Assembly: GCA_014730235.1 (NCBI GenBank) | Contig: WJIO01000056.1 | Coordinates: 1 to 6,694, forward strand | Length of the DNA: 6,694 nt | Reading direction: 5' to 3' | Source: Candidatus Poribacteria bacterium | GTDB taxonomy: Bacteria > Poribacteria > DTPJ01 > WJIO01 | Shown: in pieces, positions 1-6,473 of the stretch | Numbering within the stretch: position 1 is the stretch's first letter | How the letters are laid out: each line of letters begins with the position of its first letter | The notes under the pieces: generated by a model | Databases searched by the model: none | What the model was told of the DNA's origin: nothing | The model's input: the letters and a program-made list of their open reading frames with translations, nothing else | Program-made: the position numbers and the translations under genes

Positions 1-2
1 AT

Positions 3-320
3 AATATTATGTGGGATAATTATCCCCAGGAAATATATTTCAGGGCTACAGATGCTCCATGTACCGTTAATGTATCTTATTCTGATGTTGAGGGTGGAGA
101 AATCGCGGTTGTTACCAACAGCAATGGAACTCTAAACTGGAGTTCAAGCAATATATATGCAGATCCCCTGTTTGCCAGTTATAGCCTTTCAGCAAACAGT
201 CCTTGTATAGGTGCGGGTTTTGATAGTATCAACGTACCTGATACAGATATTCTGGGAAATCCCCGACCTGGTCCAGGTGGATCAAGCCCGGATATAGGGG
301 CTTATGAAAATTCTCTGGGA
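3..320 (+). other. C-terminal end of a first right-handed beta-helix domain
   Basis: Residues 1-104 contain VSYSDVEGG (22-30), NIYADPLF (48-55), SPCIGAG (64-70), then LGNPRP and PDIGAYE (82-100). This is the familiar closing signature of bacterial beta-helix proteins (ISYSDVEGG ... ADPLF ... SPCIDAG ... D.DGNPRP ... DIGAYE). The same signature recurs at residues 438-516, so this is the tail of one of at least two tandem helix domains. Its coils lie left of the window. Confidence 0.85.
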
Positions 321-3300
321 TCACCTACCAGACCTAATACTTTTTATGTTTCCATAACCGGAGATGACGAAACAGGGGATGTGGGAGAAGAAAATCCCTT
401 TGCATCTATACAAAGAGCTATAGAAGCCTCATGGAATGGTGATACTATTATTGTCAAAGATGGAACATATACAGGTTCAGGAAATCGTAATATGGATTTT
501 CTGGGCAAAGCCATTACTGTTAAATCCGAGAATGGAGCGGAAAACTGCACAATAAACTGCCAACAATCCGGTCGTGCTTTCCGTTTCCATCGAGGTGAAG
601 GTAGTAGTTCCATATTGCAGGGATTTACTATTATAAATGGTTCAGTTTTTGGAACCTGGCCTGAGGGTTGCGGCGGTGCTATCGAGTGTATAAATGGTTC
701 ATCTCCAATGATATTAAATAATATTATCACTAATAATAAGGCCCAAAACGCCGGTGGTGGTATAAGGTGCGATAACTCATCACCAATTATTGCCAGTAAT
801 ATTATACAATATAATGATGCAATTGCTGGTGGTGGAATTCGTTGTAACAGTCAGAGCGATTCCCAGATATCCAATAATGAAATCATCGGAAACACAGCGA
901 CTAATTACGGCGCTGGAATTTCTATAGCCCATTCATCAGATCCTGATATTGCAAATAATATTATTACCGATAATACAGCCGGATATGGTGCTGGTGGAAT
1001 AAGAATAGTAGAGCTTTCTAGTGCCTTGATAAGGAACAATCTTATTACAAATAATTCTGCCGAGGATGGAGCAGCTATATATTTATCTTATCGCGCAAGT
1101 GCTGAATTAATAAATAATACAGTTGTTGATAATAATGGTATTAATGGTGGAGGTATATTCCTTTATGGAGATTGTATCGCAACAATAGTCAATACAATAT
1201 TCTGGAACAATGGACCCAATGAAATTAACCTCAATGACAGTCCACCATTTACTTTTTCATCTTTCTTCAGCGGTTCATTTGGATTGGACTATATTCTGGA
1301 TGAGCCCTGTGAAATAAATATATCCTATTCTGATGTCGAGGGAGGATTGGAAAACATTGTTGTTGAAGATGATGGTACGGTTAACTGGGATGCCAGTAAT
1401 ATTAGTGCAGATCCTCTTCTGGATAATTACCGACTTTCTGATTTCAGCTTATGTATTGGTGCTGGCTTAGAGGTTACTAATATGCCAGGTACTGATCTGG
1501 ATGGAAATCCGAGACCTAATCCTGAAGATTCTAATCCTGATATTGGTGCATATGAAAGCGCATTGGGAGAATCATATAACCTTATATTGATTACCCCTAA
1601 CGGAGGTGAAATCTGGGCTGGTGGCTCTTCTCAGGAAATATCCTGGGATGCTTCCGGAGCGGCTGTTGATCACATTAGAATCCTTTATTCTGCCAATGGT
1701 GGAGCTACATACCCAGAAACTTTAACCCCTGATACAGAAAATGACGGTTCGTATGTATGGAATCCGGTTCATACTCTGAATTCCGATACCATTCGGATTA
1801 AAATCATAGGTGAAGACGCTGGAAATAATGAACTCATGTATACAACAAGTGCTGATAATTTCACTATTGACAGCACCAATCCGGAAACTACTGTAGTATT
1901 AGATGGAACAGAAGGTGAAAACGGTTGGTATACAAGTGATGTAAACGTTACGCTTAATTCCAGTGATAATTTATCAGGGGTAAGTCAAACAACATACAAA
2001 ATTAACGATGGTTCGTGGCAGACATACATAGAGCCTTTTACTGTCACTGGATCAACGGTTTATTACAAATCAGAAGATAACGCGGGTAACATAGAAGATG
2101 AAAAATCTGTTGAGGTGAATATAGATAAAACACCACCATCAACCCCTTCGGTGACTGATGATGGTATATACACCGGCCCGACTAAAGGTTTACATGCTAC
2201 ATGGAACTCAGGTGATGCTGAATCAGGAATTAGTGAATATGAATACTCTATAGAATCCCAGGCAGGAACAGTGATTGTTGACTGGACCTCTGCTGGAGTT
2301 GCTACAGAAGTAACGCGCGCTGATTTAAGTCTGACCAGAGGGGAAACTTATTATTTCAAGGTTAACTCAAAAAATGGAGCAGGATTAAAATCTTTGGCAT
2401 CAGGTTCTTCTGATGGAATTATTTATGATGATTCAAAACCAATAGTAGAAATTACCCTAAATGGTACAAAAGGTGAAAACAACTGGTATATAAGTAACGT
2501 CAATGTAACGATGATAGCCAGTGATACAGGTTCTAATGTTAAATCACTTCAGTATAAGATAAACGAGGGTGAATGGCAGGAATACGAAGGAACATTCAGT
2601 GCTTCAGCTTCTCCTGTATATTACGAAGCAGTTGATAATGCGGGTAACAGCACTGGAGTTAAGCCAGTATCTTATTTCGATGGTGAAACTGAAATCGAGC
2701 TAAAGATAGACAAAACCCCGCCACCCGCTCCTGTAGTAACCGACGATGGAGATTTTGCCGGACTAACAAACCAGTTGCACGCTACATGGGTATGCGAGGA
2801 TAACGAATCACCAATAGTTGATTATGAATATGCAGTAGGAACAAGCCAGAACAGCTACGATATATATCCGTGGACATCAATGGGCAGTAGCGACACAGAG
2901 GTAACAGTTACAGGCCTGAGTCTGGAAAACGGCAGTACATATTACATTAGTGTAAAAGCATTGAATGAAGCTGGTTTTACATCAAGTCCTGGTTCATCTG
3001 ATGGTATAACCTTGGACAGCACGCCGCCAACTAAACCCCTTATATTTGATGATGGTAATTATACCAATACTCTTGAAGAACTAAATGCTACATGGACAGC
3101 AGCCCAGGATAATGATTCAGGTATTGTGGATTATCAGTATTCTGTAGGCACTACTACAGGTGGAACAGATATTCTGGACTGGACATCCCTGGGTGTGGTC
3201 ACTTCGGTTAATATTACTGAATTATCCCTTACAGAAGGTATAACATATTATATAAACTTAAAGGCTTTTAATGGTGCTGGGTTAAACTCAGAGGTTGCTA

Positions 3301-5879
3301 CAACTGACGGTATTACACCTGATATAACTCCGCCTTTGACAGAGATCAATCTGGATGGTATACAGGGAGAATCAGGGTGGTGGGGTTCGGATGTAACGGT
3401 AACTTTTAATCCCACAGACAACCTGTCAGGAGTAGAGGAAACAAGATATAAAATAGACGAGGGTGAATGGCAGGTATACGAAGAAGGTTTGGTTTTAACA
3501 GGTTCAACCCTTTATTACCTTTCAGAGGATGTGGTTGGAAATATAGAAGAAGAGAAATCCATAGATATAAACATTGATAAGACACAACCTTCAACCCCTG
3601 TAGTAACTGATGATGGTGATTTTACCATGATAACAACCCATCTTCACGCGGAATGGACAGAATCTCAGGATAATGAATCGGGAATTGTGAAATACCAATA
3701 TGCTATAGGAACATCGCCGGGAGGAAATGAGGTTACAAACTGGACTTCCACAGGACTTAATACTACAGTATCCAAAGGTGGTCTTAACCTGTTGCAGAAT
3801 ACTACTTATTACATAAGCGTAAAGGCAGAAAACGGTGCTGGATTGCTTTCAGATGCGGGTGTATCTGACGGTATTAAAGTAGATACTACACCTCCACCAA
3901 AACCCATTGTTGATGATTTTGGTGATTACACAAATTCATCGGACCAGATAGATGCTGACTGGTCTGATTCAGAAGATCCTGAATCAGGTATCACAGACAA
4001 TGAGTATTCTCTGGGAATTACCCAGGGAGGAATAGAGATTATACCCTGGACATCTTCTGGTGATAATTCCAGCATAAGTATTACGGAACTGGAATTGGCA
4101 GAGGGAACTACCTATTATGTAAATACTAGAACCACAAACGGTGTCGGTCTGGTATCTCCGGTTGGTTTTTCTGATGGAATAACACCGGATTTCACACCAC
4201 CGGAAACAGAAATCGAGCTTTCTGGTATAATGGGAGAAAACAACTGGTGGTCTACGGATGTAGAAATAACCCTTACAGCAACTGACAACCTTTCAGGGAT
4301 AAAACAAATATATTATAAGGTAAACGATGGAGAATGGCTGATATATCCTGCTGAAGGTGTTACATTAACCGGTTCTACTTTTTATTATAAAGCCGAAGAT
4401 AATGCGGGTAATATAGAAACGGAAAAATCCATAGAAATAGATATTGATAAAACTCCGCCCTCAATACCTGTGATAACCGATGAAGGGAATTTCACAAAAT
4501 CCCTGGATACTCTTAACTTCTCCTGGACTGAATCCAATGATACAGAATCCGGAGTAGTGAATTATATGTATTCCACCGGAACACAACAGGATGGCTCAGA
4601 TATGATTGATTGGACTTCTCTGGGTTTGGCTACAGAACTAAATTTAACGGATCTGACCCTGAGTAATGGTGTTACTTATTATTTAGGTATAAAGGTAGAA
4701 AACGGTGCTGGCATGTTGTCTGATATTGCCCTTTCTGATGGCATAACTGTTGATGTTGATCCTCCTGTTACAACAGCACAACTGGATGGTATTGAAGGGG
4801 AAAATGGCTGGTATGTGTCCAACATAAATGTCTCATTGTTGGCTGAGGATGATTTATCAGGGGTTGATAATACCGAATTTAAGATAAATGATGGTGAATG
4901 GGGTTTATATAACACCCCGATAAATTTGGTAGAATCATCTACTATATATTTCCGCTCAACAGATAATATGGGTAATCTGGAAACTGAAAAGACTCTCGAC
5001 ATACTGATAGATAAAACAAATCCATCAGCACCAACAGTTATGGATGACGGAAGCAGTACCAATTCCAATAACGAATTACATGCATGGTGGACAGGATCGG
5101 AAGATCCTGAGTCGGGCATCCTTGAATATCAATACTCTATAGGTACAGCACCCGGAGCTAATGATACACTGGACTGGACTTCTGGTGACACAACCCCCAG
5201 CGGCATTTCAATTATAGATCTGGTTTCCATAGATGGGGAGGTTACAGTTACTGATCTCACACTTTTTAATGGACAGATTTACTTCTTTAATGTAAAAGCA
5301 AAGAACAATGCCGGTTTGTGGTCTGATGTAGGAACGTCAGATGGTATAGTTGTTAACTCTTTTATAGATCAGAGGATAATACAGCTAACAGAGGGATGGA
5401 ATCTAATATCCCTTTGTCTGCAACCTCAAAATAACAATATAGAATCAGTTCTAAAGCCTATTGAAGGCTTATACAGATCAGTCTATACTTATGACCCTCT
5501 TTCTGAGGAGTGGCTGCAATATTCCCCTGACATGCTTTACTGGGATATAGCCACTATTGACGTTGGTCAGGCATACTGGATTGATATGGCCGAAGATGCT
5601 ATCCTGACTATTACCGGTGACCCGATAGAAAATACCAGTATCCAGATGTATGCTGGCTGGAATACCGTTGGATATAACTCCATAAATCCCCAGACAATGC
5701 AGACGGGATTGGCTTCTATTGGGCCAAAGGTTCTCGCTGTGTATACTTATGATAATATAACAGGATCTTTTTTAATGTATAGTCCATTAGTTCCATATCT
5801 CTCGAATCTTGAATATCTTGTTCCAGGAAAGGGTTATCTCATATATCTGGATTCAGATGGGGAGTGGGTTCTTCCTTAA
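3..5879 (+). CDS. Giant modular extracellular protein: tandem beta-helix domains, OmpL47-like/FnIII-like repeat array, duplicated GWN-type C-terminus (5' partial)
   Basis: The frame is open from the left edge; residue numbers here count from the internal ATG at 9. That ATG is not the start: its context (NIMWDN.P.EI) matches the internal NTIFWNNGPNEI at 395-406. Visible domains are: end of a beta-helix (1-104), second beta-helix (110-520), Ig-like domain with PNGGEIW (525-622, Kre9/KNH-like), twelve beta-sandwich modules (624-1785), and a duplicated GWN domain (1790-1956). Module borders carry Pro-rich linkers such as DKTPP. No membrane segment, LPXTG, PEP-CTERM or obvious type IX sorting tail ends the protein, and any signal peptide lies upstream of the window. 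Composition is rich in Asn, Asp, Gly, Thr and Ser and poor in Cys, as in secreted proteins. Inference: a secreted or surface protein with beta-helix heads on a long stalk, perhaps for adhesion or polysaccharide binding. A lyase-like role for the helices is possible, but no catalytic set is recognisable. Confidence 0.9.
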   Translation, partial: NIMWDNYPQEIYFRATDAPCTVNVSYSDVEGGEIAVVTNSNGTLNWSSSNIYADPLFASYSLSANSPCIGAGFDSINVPDTDILGNPRPGPGGSSPDIGAYENSLGSPTRPNTFYVSITGDDETGDVGEENPFASIQRAIEASWNGDTIIVKDGTYTGSGNRNMDFLGKAITVKSENGAENCTINCQQSGRAFRFHRGEGSSSILQGFTIINGSVFGTWPEGCGGAIECINGSSPMILNNIITNNKAQNAGGGIRCDNSSPIIASNIIQYNDAIAGGGIRCNSQSDSQISNNEIIGNTATNYGAGISIAHSSDPDIANNIITDNTAGYGAGGIRIVELSSALIRNNLITNNSAEDGAAIYLSYRASAELINNTVVDNNGINGGGIFLYGDCIATIVNTIFWNNGPNEINLNDSPPFTFSSFFSGSFGLDYILDEPCEINISYSDVEGGLENIVVEDDGTVNWDASNISADPLLDNYRLSDFSLCIGAGLEVTNMPGTDLDGNPRPNPEDSNPDIGAYESALGESYNLILITPNGGEIWAGGSSQEISWDASGAAVDHIRILYSANGGATYPETLTPDTENDGSYVWNPVHTLNSDTIRIKIIGEDAGNNELMYTTSADNFTIDSTNPETTVVLDGTEGENGWYTSDVNVTLNSSDNLSGVSQTTYKINDGSWQTYIEPFTVTGSTVYYKSEDNAGNIEDEKSVEVNIDKTPPSTPSVTDDGIYTGPTKGLHATWNSGDAESGISEYEYSIESQAGTVIVDWTSAGVATEVTRADLSLTRGETYYFKVNSKNGAGLKSLASGSSDGIIYDDSKPIVEITLNGTKGENNWYISNVNVTMIASDTGSNVKSLQYKINEGEWQEYEGTFSASASPVYYEAVDNAGNSTGVKPVSYFDGETEIELKIDKTPPPAPVVTDDGDFAGLTNQLHATWVCEDNESPIVDYEYAVGTSQNSYDIYPWTSMGSSDTEVTVTGLSLENGSTYYISVKALNEAGFTSSPGSSDGITLDSTPPTKPLIFDDGNYTNTLEELNATWTAAQDNDSGIVDYQYSVGTTTGGTDILDWTSLGVVTSVNITELSLTEGITYYINLKAFNGAGLNSEVATTDGITPDITPPLTEINLDGIQGESGWWGSDVTVTFNPTDNLSGVEETRYKIDEGEWQVYEEGLVLTGSTLYYLSEDVVGNIEEEKSIDINIDKTQPSTPVVTDDGDFTMITTHLHAEWTESQDNESGIVKYQYAIGTSPGGNEVTNWTSTGLNTTVSKGGLNLLQNTTYYISVKAENGAGLLSDAGVSDGIKVDTTPPPKPIVDDFGDYTNSSDQIDADWSDSEDPESGITDNEYSLGITQGGIEIIPWTSSGDNSSISITELELAEGTTYYVNTRTTNGVGLVSPVGFSDGITPDFTPPETEIELSGIMGENNWWSTDVEITLTATDNLSGIKQIYYKVNDGEWLIYPAEGVTLTGSTFYYKAEDNAGNIETEKSIEIDIDKTPPSIPVITDEGNFTKSLDTLNFSWTESNDTESGVVNYMYSTGTQQDGSDMIDWTSLGLATELNLTDLTLSNGVTYYLGIKVENGAGMLSDIALSDGITVDVDPPVTTAQLDGIEGENGWYVSNINVSLLAEDDLSGVDNTEFKINDGEWGLYNTPINLVESSTIYFRSTDNMGNLETEKTLDILIDKTNPSAPTVMDDGSSTNSNNELHAWWTGSEDPESGILEYQYSIGTAPGANDTLDWTSGDTTPSGISIIDLVSIDGEVTVTDLTLFNGQIYFFNVKAKNNAGLWSDVGTSDGIVVNSFIDQRIIQLTEGWNLISLCLQPQNNNIESVLKPIEGLYRSVYTYDPLSEEWLQYSPDMLYWDIATIDVGQAYWIDMAEDAILTITGDPIENTSIQMYAGWNTVGYNSINPQTMQTGLASIGPKVLAVYTYDNITGSFLMYSPLVPYLSNLEYLVPGKGYLIYLDSDGEWVLP
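336..1568 (+). other. Second, complete right-handed beta-helix domain (pectate-lyase-like fold)
   Basis: Residues 110-520. The domain opens with TFYVSITGDDETGDVG and continues with NPFASIQRAIEA and GDTIIVKDGTYTG, the usual N-terminal cap of DUF1565/pectate-lyase-fold proteins ('YVs..GdD.tGdG...PFasIq.Ai..A..GDtI.v..GtY'). The coils follow, and it closes with ISYSDVEGG, NISADPLL, LCIGAG, LDGNPRP and PDIGAYE. Such folds bind or cleave polysaccharides in characterised relatives, but many surface members are non-enzymatic. No catalytic Asp/Lys/Arg arrangement could be assigned here. Confidence 0.85.
699..1214 (+). repeat. Parallel beta-helix coil repeats (about seven coils)
   Basis: Residues 231-402 form successive coils of about 23-28 residues. 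The visible pattern is 'SSP.I..NIIT.N.A...GGGIRC'. Examples are SPMILNNIITNN...GGGIRC, SPIIASNIIQYN...GGGIRC, SQISNNEIIGN...GAGISI, PDIANNIITDN...GAGGIRI, ALIRNNLITNN...GAAIYL, AELINNTVVDNN...GGGIFL, and ATIVNTIFWNN. The Asn ladder (NN at coil turns) and Gly-rich strand are typical of PbH1 repeats. At DNA level the Asn-Ile-Ile core is a recurring AT-rich word (aataatattat at 717-727 and 954-964, and again at the left edge). Confidence 0.85.
1581..1874 (+). other. Ig-like domain with PNGGEIW motif (Kre9/KNH-like)
   Basis: Residues 525-622 begin LILITPNGGEIWAGGSSQEISW and continue with HIRILYSANGG, SYVWNPV, and RIKIIGEDAGN. The pattern 'I..PNGGE.W..GSSQ.I.W' followed by 'I.LY..NGG' and 'Y.W.VP' marks the small Ig-fold domain often annotated in bacteria as a Ser-Thr-rich GPI-anchored-family (Kre9/KNH) domain. 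In bacterial surface proteins it commonly serves as a spacer after beta-helix or propeller domains. It sits here exactly at the join between helix and repeat array, consistent with a linker role. Confidence 0.7.
1878..5363 (+). repeat. Array of 12 beta-sandwich modules: five OmpL47-like (A) and seven FnIII-like (B)
   Basis: The order is A-B-A-B-B-A-B-B-A-B-A-B. A modules (about 86 residues) begin at residues 624, 811, 1109, 1399 and 1587. They share LDG..GE..W..S, DNLSGV, YKINDGEW..Y, GSTxYY, EDNAGNIE and a closing IDKTPP, which fits the OmpL47-type beta-barrel/Ig-like family. B modules (about 102 residues) begin at 711, 906, 1008, 1195, 1297, 1485 and 1673. They share P.VTDDG.(Y/F)T, L.A.W..S.D.ESGI..Y.YS.GT, DWTS, L.L..G.TYY..VKA.NGAGL.S and SDGI..D.TPP, resembling fibronectin type III. 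A2 carries a 9-residue insertion near 881-892 and B7 a 13-residue insertion near 1726-1744. Copies are clearly diverged, so the array is old rather than freshly amplified. Its likely role is an extended stalk; sugar binding by individual modules is possible but not shown. Confidence 0.85.
5376..5876 (+). repeat. C-terminal tandem pair of GWN-type domains
   Basis: Residues 1790-1870 and 1878-1956 align with each other. The first has LTEGWNLISLCLQP, IESVLKPIEGLYRSVYTYDP, WLQYSP, and VGQAYWIDM...A.LTITG. The second has MYAGWNTVGYNSINP, GLASIGPKVLAVYTYDN, FLMYSP, and LVPGKGYLIYL. The shared frame is GWN, then V(Y)TYD, then a hydrophobic-Q/M-YSP, then a closing G.(A/G)Y.I stretch. Similar 'GWNLIS.PL.P' domains end many bacterial and archaeal surface proteins; their role is not established to my knowledge. 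The protein stops at the end of the second copy, so this pair is its C-terminus and could be an attachment or export-related domain (inference). Confidence 0.7.
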
Positions 5880-5892
5880 ACAATAACTTACT

Positions 5893-5896
5893 AGGA
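5893..5896 (+). promoter_or_regulatory. Ribosome-binding site of the isochorismatase-family gene
   Basis: AGGA, within AGGAAAAG, lies 9 bases before the ATG at 5906. It falls in the 26-base gap after the stop of the giant gene and supports this ATG as the start. No promoter-like pair or terminator hairpin is visible in that gap. Confidence 0.6.
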
Positions 5897-5905
5897 AAAG
5901 AATAG

Positions 5906-6454
5906 ATGAGTCTCGGTATTATTAAAAAAGACAAAACTGCCTTTATTATGATTGATATACAGGAGCGTTTTCTTCCTGTAATACATGAAATTTATGATGT
6001 AATAGAAAATTCCAACAGGCTTGTCAAGGGTACGTCAATATTGGATATACCCTTGCTGGTAACTGAGCAGTATCCAAAAGGGCTTGGGCCTACGGTGAAT
6101 AATATTGAATTGGATGATAATCAAAAGATAATTGAAAAGATCAGTTTTGGATGTTTTGGATGCATTGATTTTGTTGATGAAATCAACAAAATCAATGTTG
6201 ATTCACTGGTGATCTTCGGCATAGAATCCCATGTATGTGTCCTTAAGACTTCTTTGGAAGCCCTGGATAGGGGTTATGAAGTTCATGTAATCGCAGATGC
6301 CACATCATCCAGAACACTGGATAATAAGCATATTGCCCTGGAACGTCTAAGACAATCCGGAGCATTTATTGCTTCTACAGAAATGATATTATTTCTGCTA
6401 ATGGAAAAATCCGGTTCTGATGAATTTAAGGCTATTAGTAAACTTGTTAAATAA
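5906..6454 (+). CDS. Isochorismatase-superfamily hydrolase, ISOC1/ISOC2-like
   Basis: The 182-residue protein is a full-length, single-domain cysteine hydrolase of the isochorismatase/nicotinamidase superfamily. The catalytic set is intact: Asp17 in MIDIQERF, Lys78 in IIEKISF, and nucleophile Cys111 in GIESHVCV. Other family marks are [12 protein letters not shown] (53-64), the [12 protein letters not shown]...SSR stretch (121-136), and RLRQSGA (147-153). The TEQYP.GLGPT block, the DRG..VHV..DA.SSR block and the C-terminal FK.I.KLVK closely match animal ISOC2 as I remember it, placing it in that subgroup rather than among true isochorismatases of siderophore synthesis or nicotinamidases. The substrate of this subgroup is not established, so only a cytoplasmic hydrolase acting on a small molecule is claimed. 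The start is fixed by an RBS 9 bases upstream. The gene sits 26 bases after the giant surface gene and 19 before purC, suggesting shared transcription. Confidence 0.9.
   Translation: MSLGIIKKDKTAFIMIDIQERFLPVIHEIYDVIENSNRLVKGTSILDIPLLVTEQYPKGLGPTVNNIELDDNQKIIEKISFGCFGCIDFVDEINKINVDSLVIFGIESHVCVLKTSLEALDRGYEVHVIADATSSRTLDNKHIALERLRQSGAFIASTEMILFLLMEKSGSDEFKAISKLVK
6163..6197. repeat. Perfect 16-bp inverted repeat with 3-base loop
   Basis: The left arm is 6163-6178 (cattgattttgttgat) and the right arm 6182-6197 (atcaacaaaatcaatg), separated by gaa. The arms are exact reverse complements and lie entirely within the hydrolase coding region, over residues 86-98. A downstream U-run is absent, so this does not look like a standard intrinsic terminator. 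It could fold as a stable mRNA hairpin; a function is not shown. Confidence 0.75.
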
Positions 6455-6460
6455 TCTGAT

Positions 6461-6465
6461 GGAGG
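6461..6465 (+). promoter_or_regulatory. Strong ribosome-binding site of purC
   Basis: GGAGG ends 8 bases before the ATG at 6474, near-ideal spacing. It supports that start over the next in-frame ATG five codons downstream. Confidence 0.75.
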
Positions 6466-6473
6466 ATAAAATA

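Noticed and set aside
9-11. ATG at position 9 as the start of the giant gene
   Set aside because: The reading frame stays open to the left edge, there is no upstream RBS, and the Met lies inside a conserved beta-helix strand (NIMWDN, matching NTIFWNN later). The gene begins outside the window.
344-730. Open reading frame on the minus strand
   Set aside because: It lies wholly opposite the beta-helix coding region, and its translation has no recognisable domain or secretion features. It is a shadow of the real frame.
3-1568. Beta-helix domains as a confirmed pectate lyase
   Set aside because: Only the fold signature and caps are visible. No family-specific catalytic residues could be identified, so enzymatic activity is not claimed.
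3406-3594. Short open reading frame on the minus strand, Leu-rich
   Set aside because: It is antisense to module A3. The apparent hydrophobicity comes from reversed Glu/Lys-rich codons, not a membrane protein.
4679-5119. Open reading frame on the minus strand
   Set aside because: It is antisense to the repeat modules, whose plus-strand translation is clearly conserved. The Ser/Pro-rich antisense product is an artefact of the complementary codons.
6145-6162. Tandem 9-base direct repeat (ttttggatg twice) encoding FGC-FGC beside catalytic Lys78
   Set aside because: It looked like a small duplication, but the spacing of K..F.C..(D/E).F matches the usual bacterial family pattern (like K.SFSCCG..GF), so no residues appear to have been inserted.
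6163-6197. Hairpin as an intrinsic transcription terminator
   Set aside because: The stem is AT-rich, has no U-run after it, and sits mid-gene with another 86 codons of conserved protein downstream.
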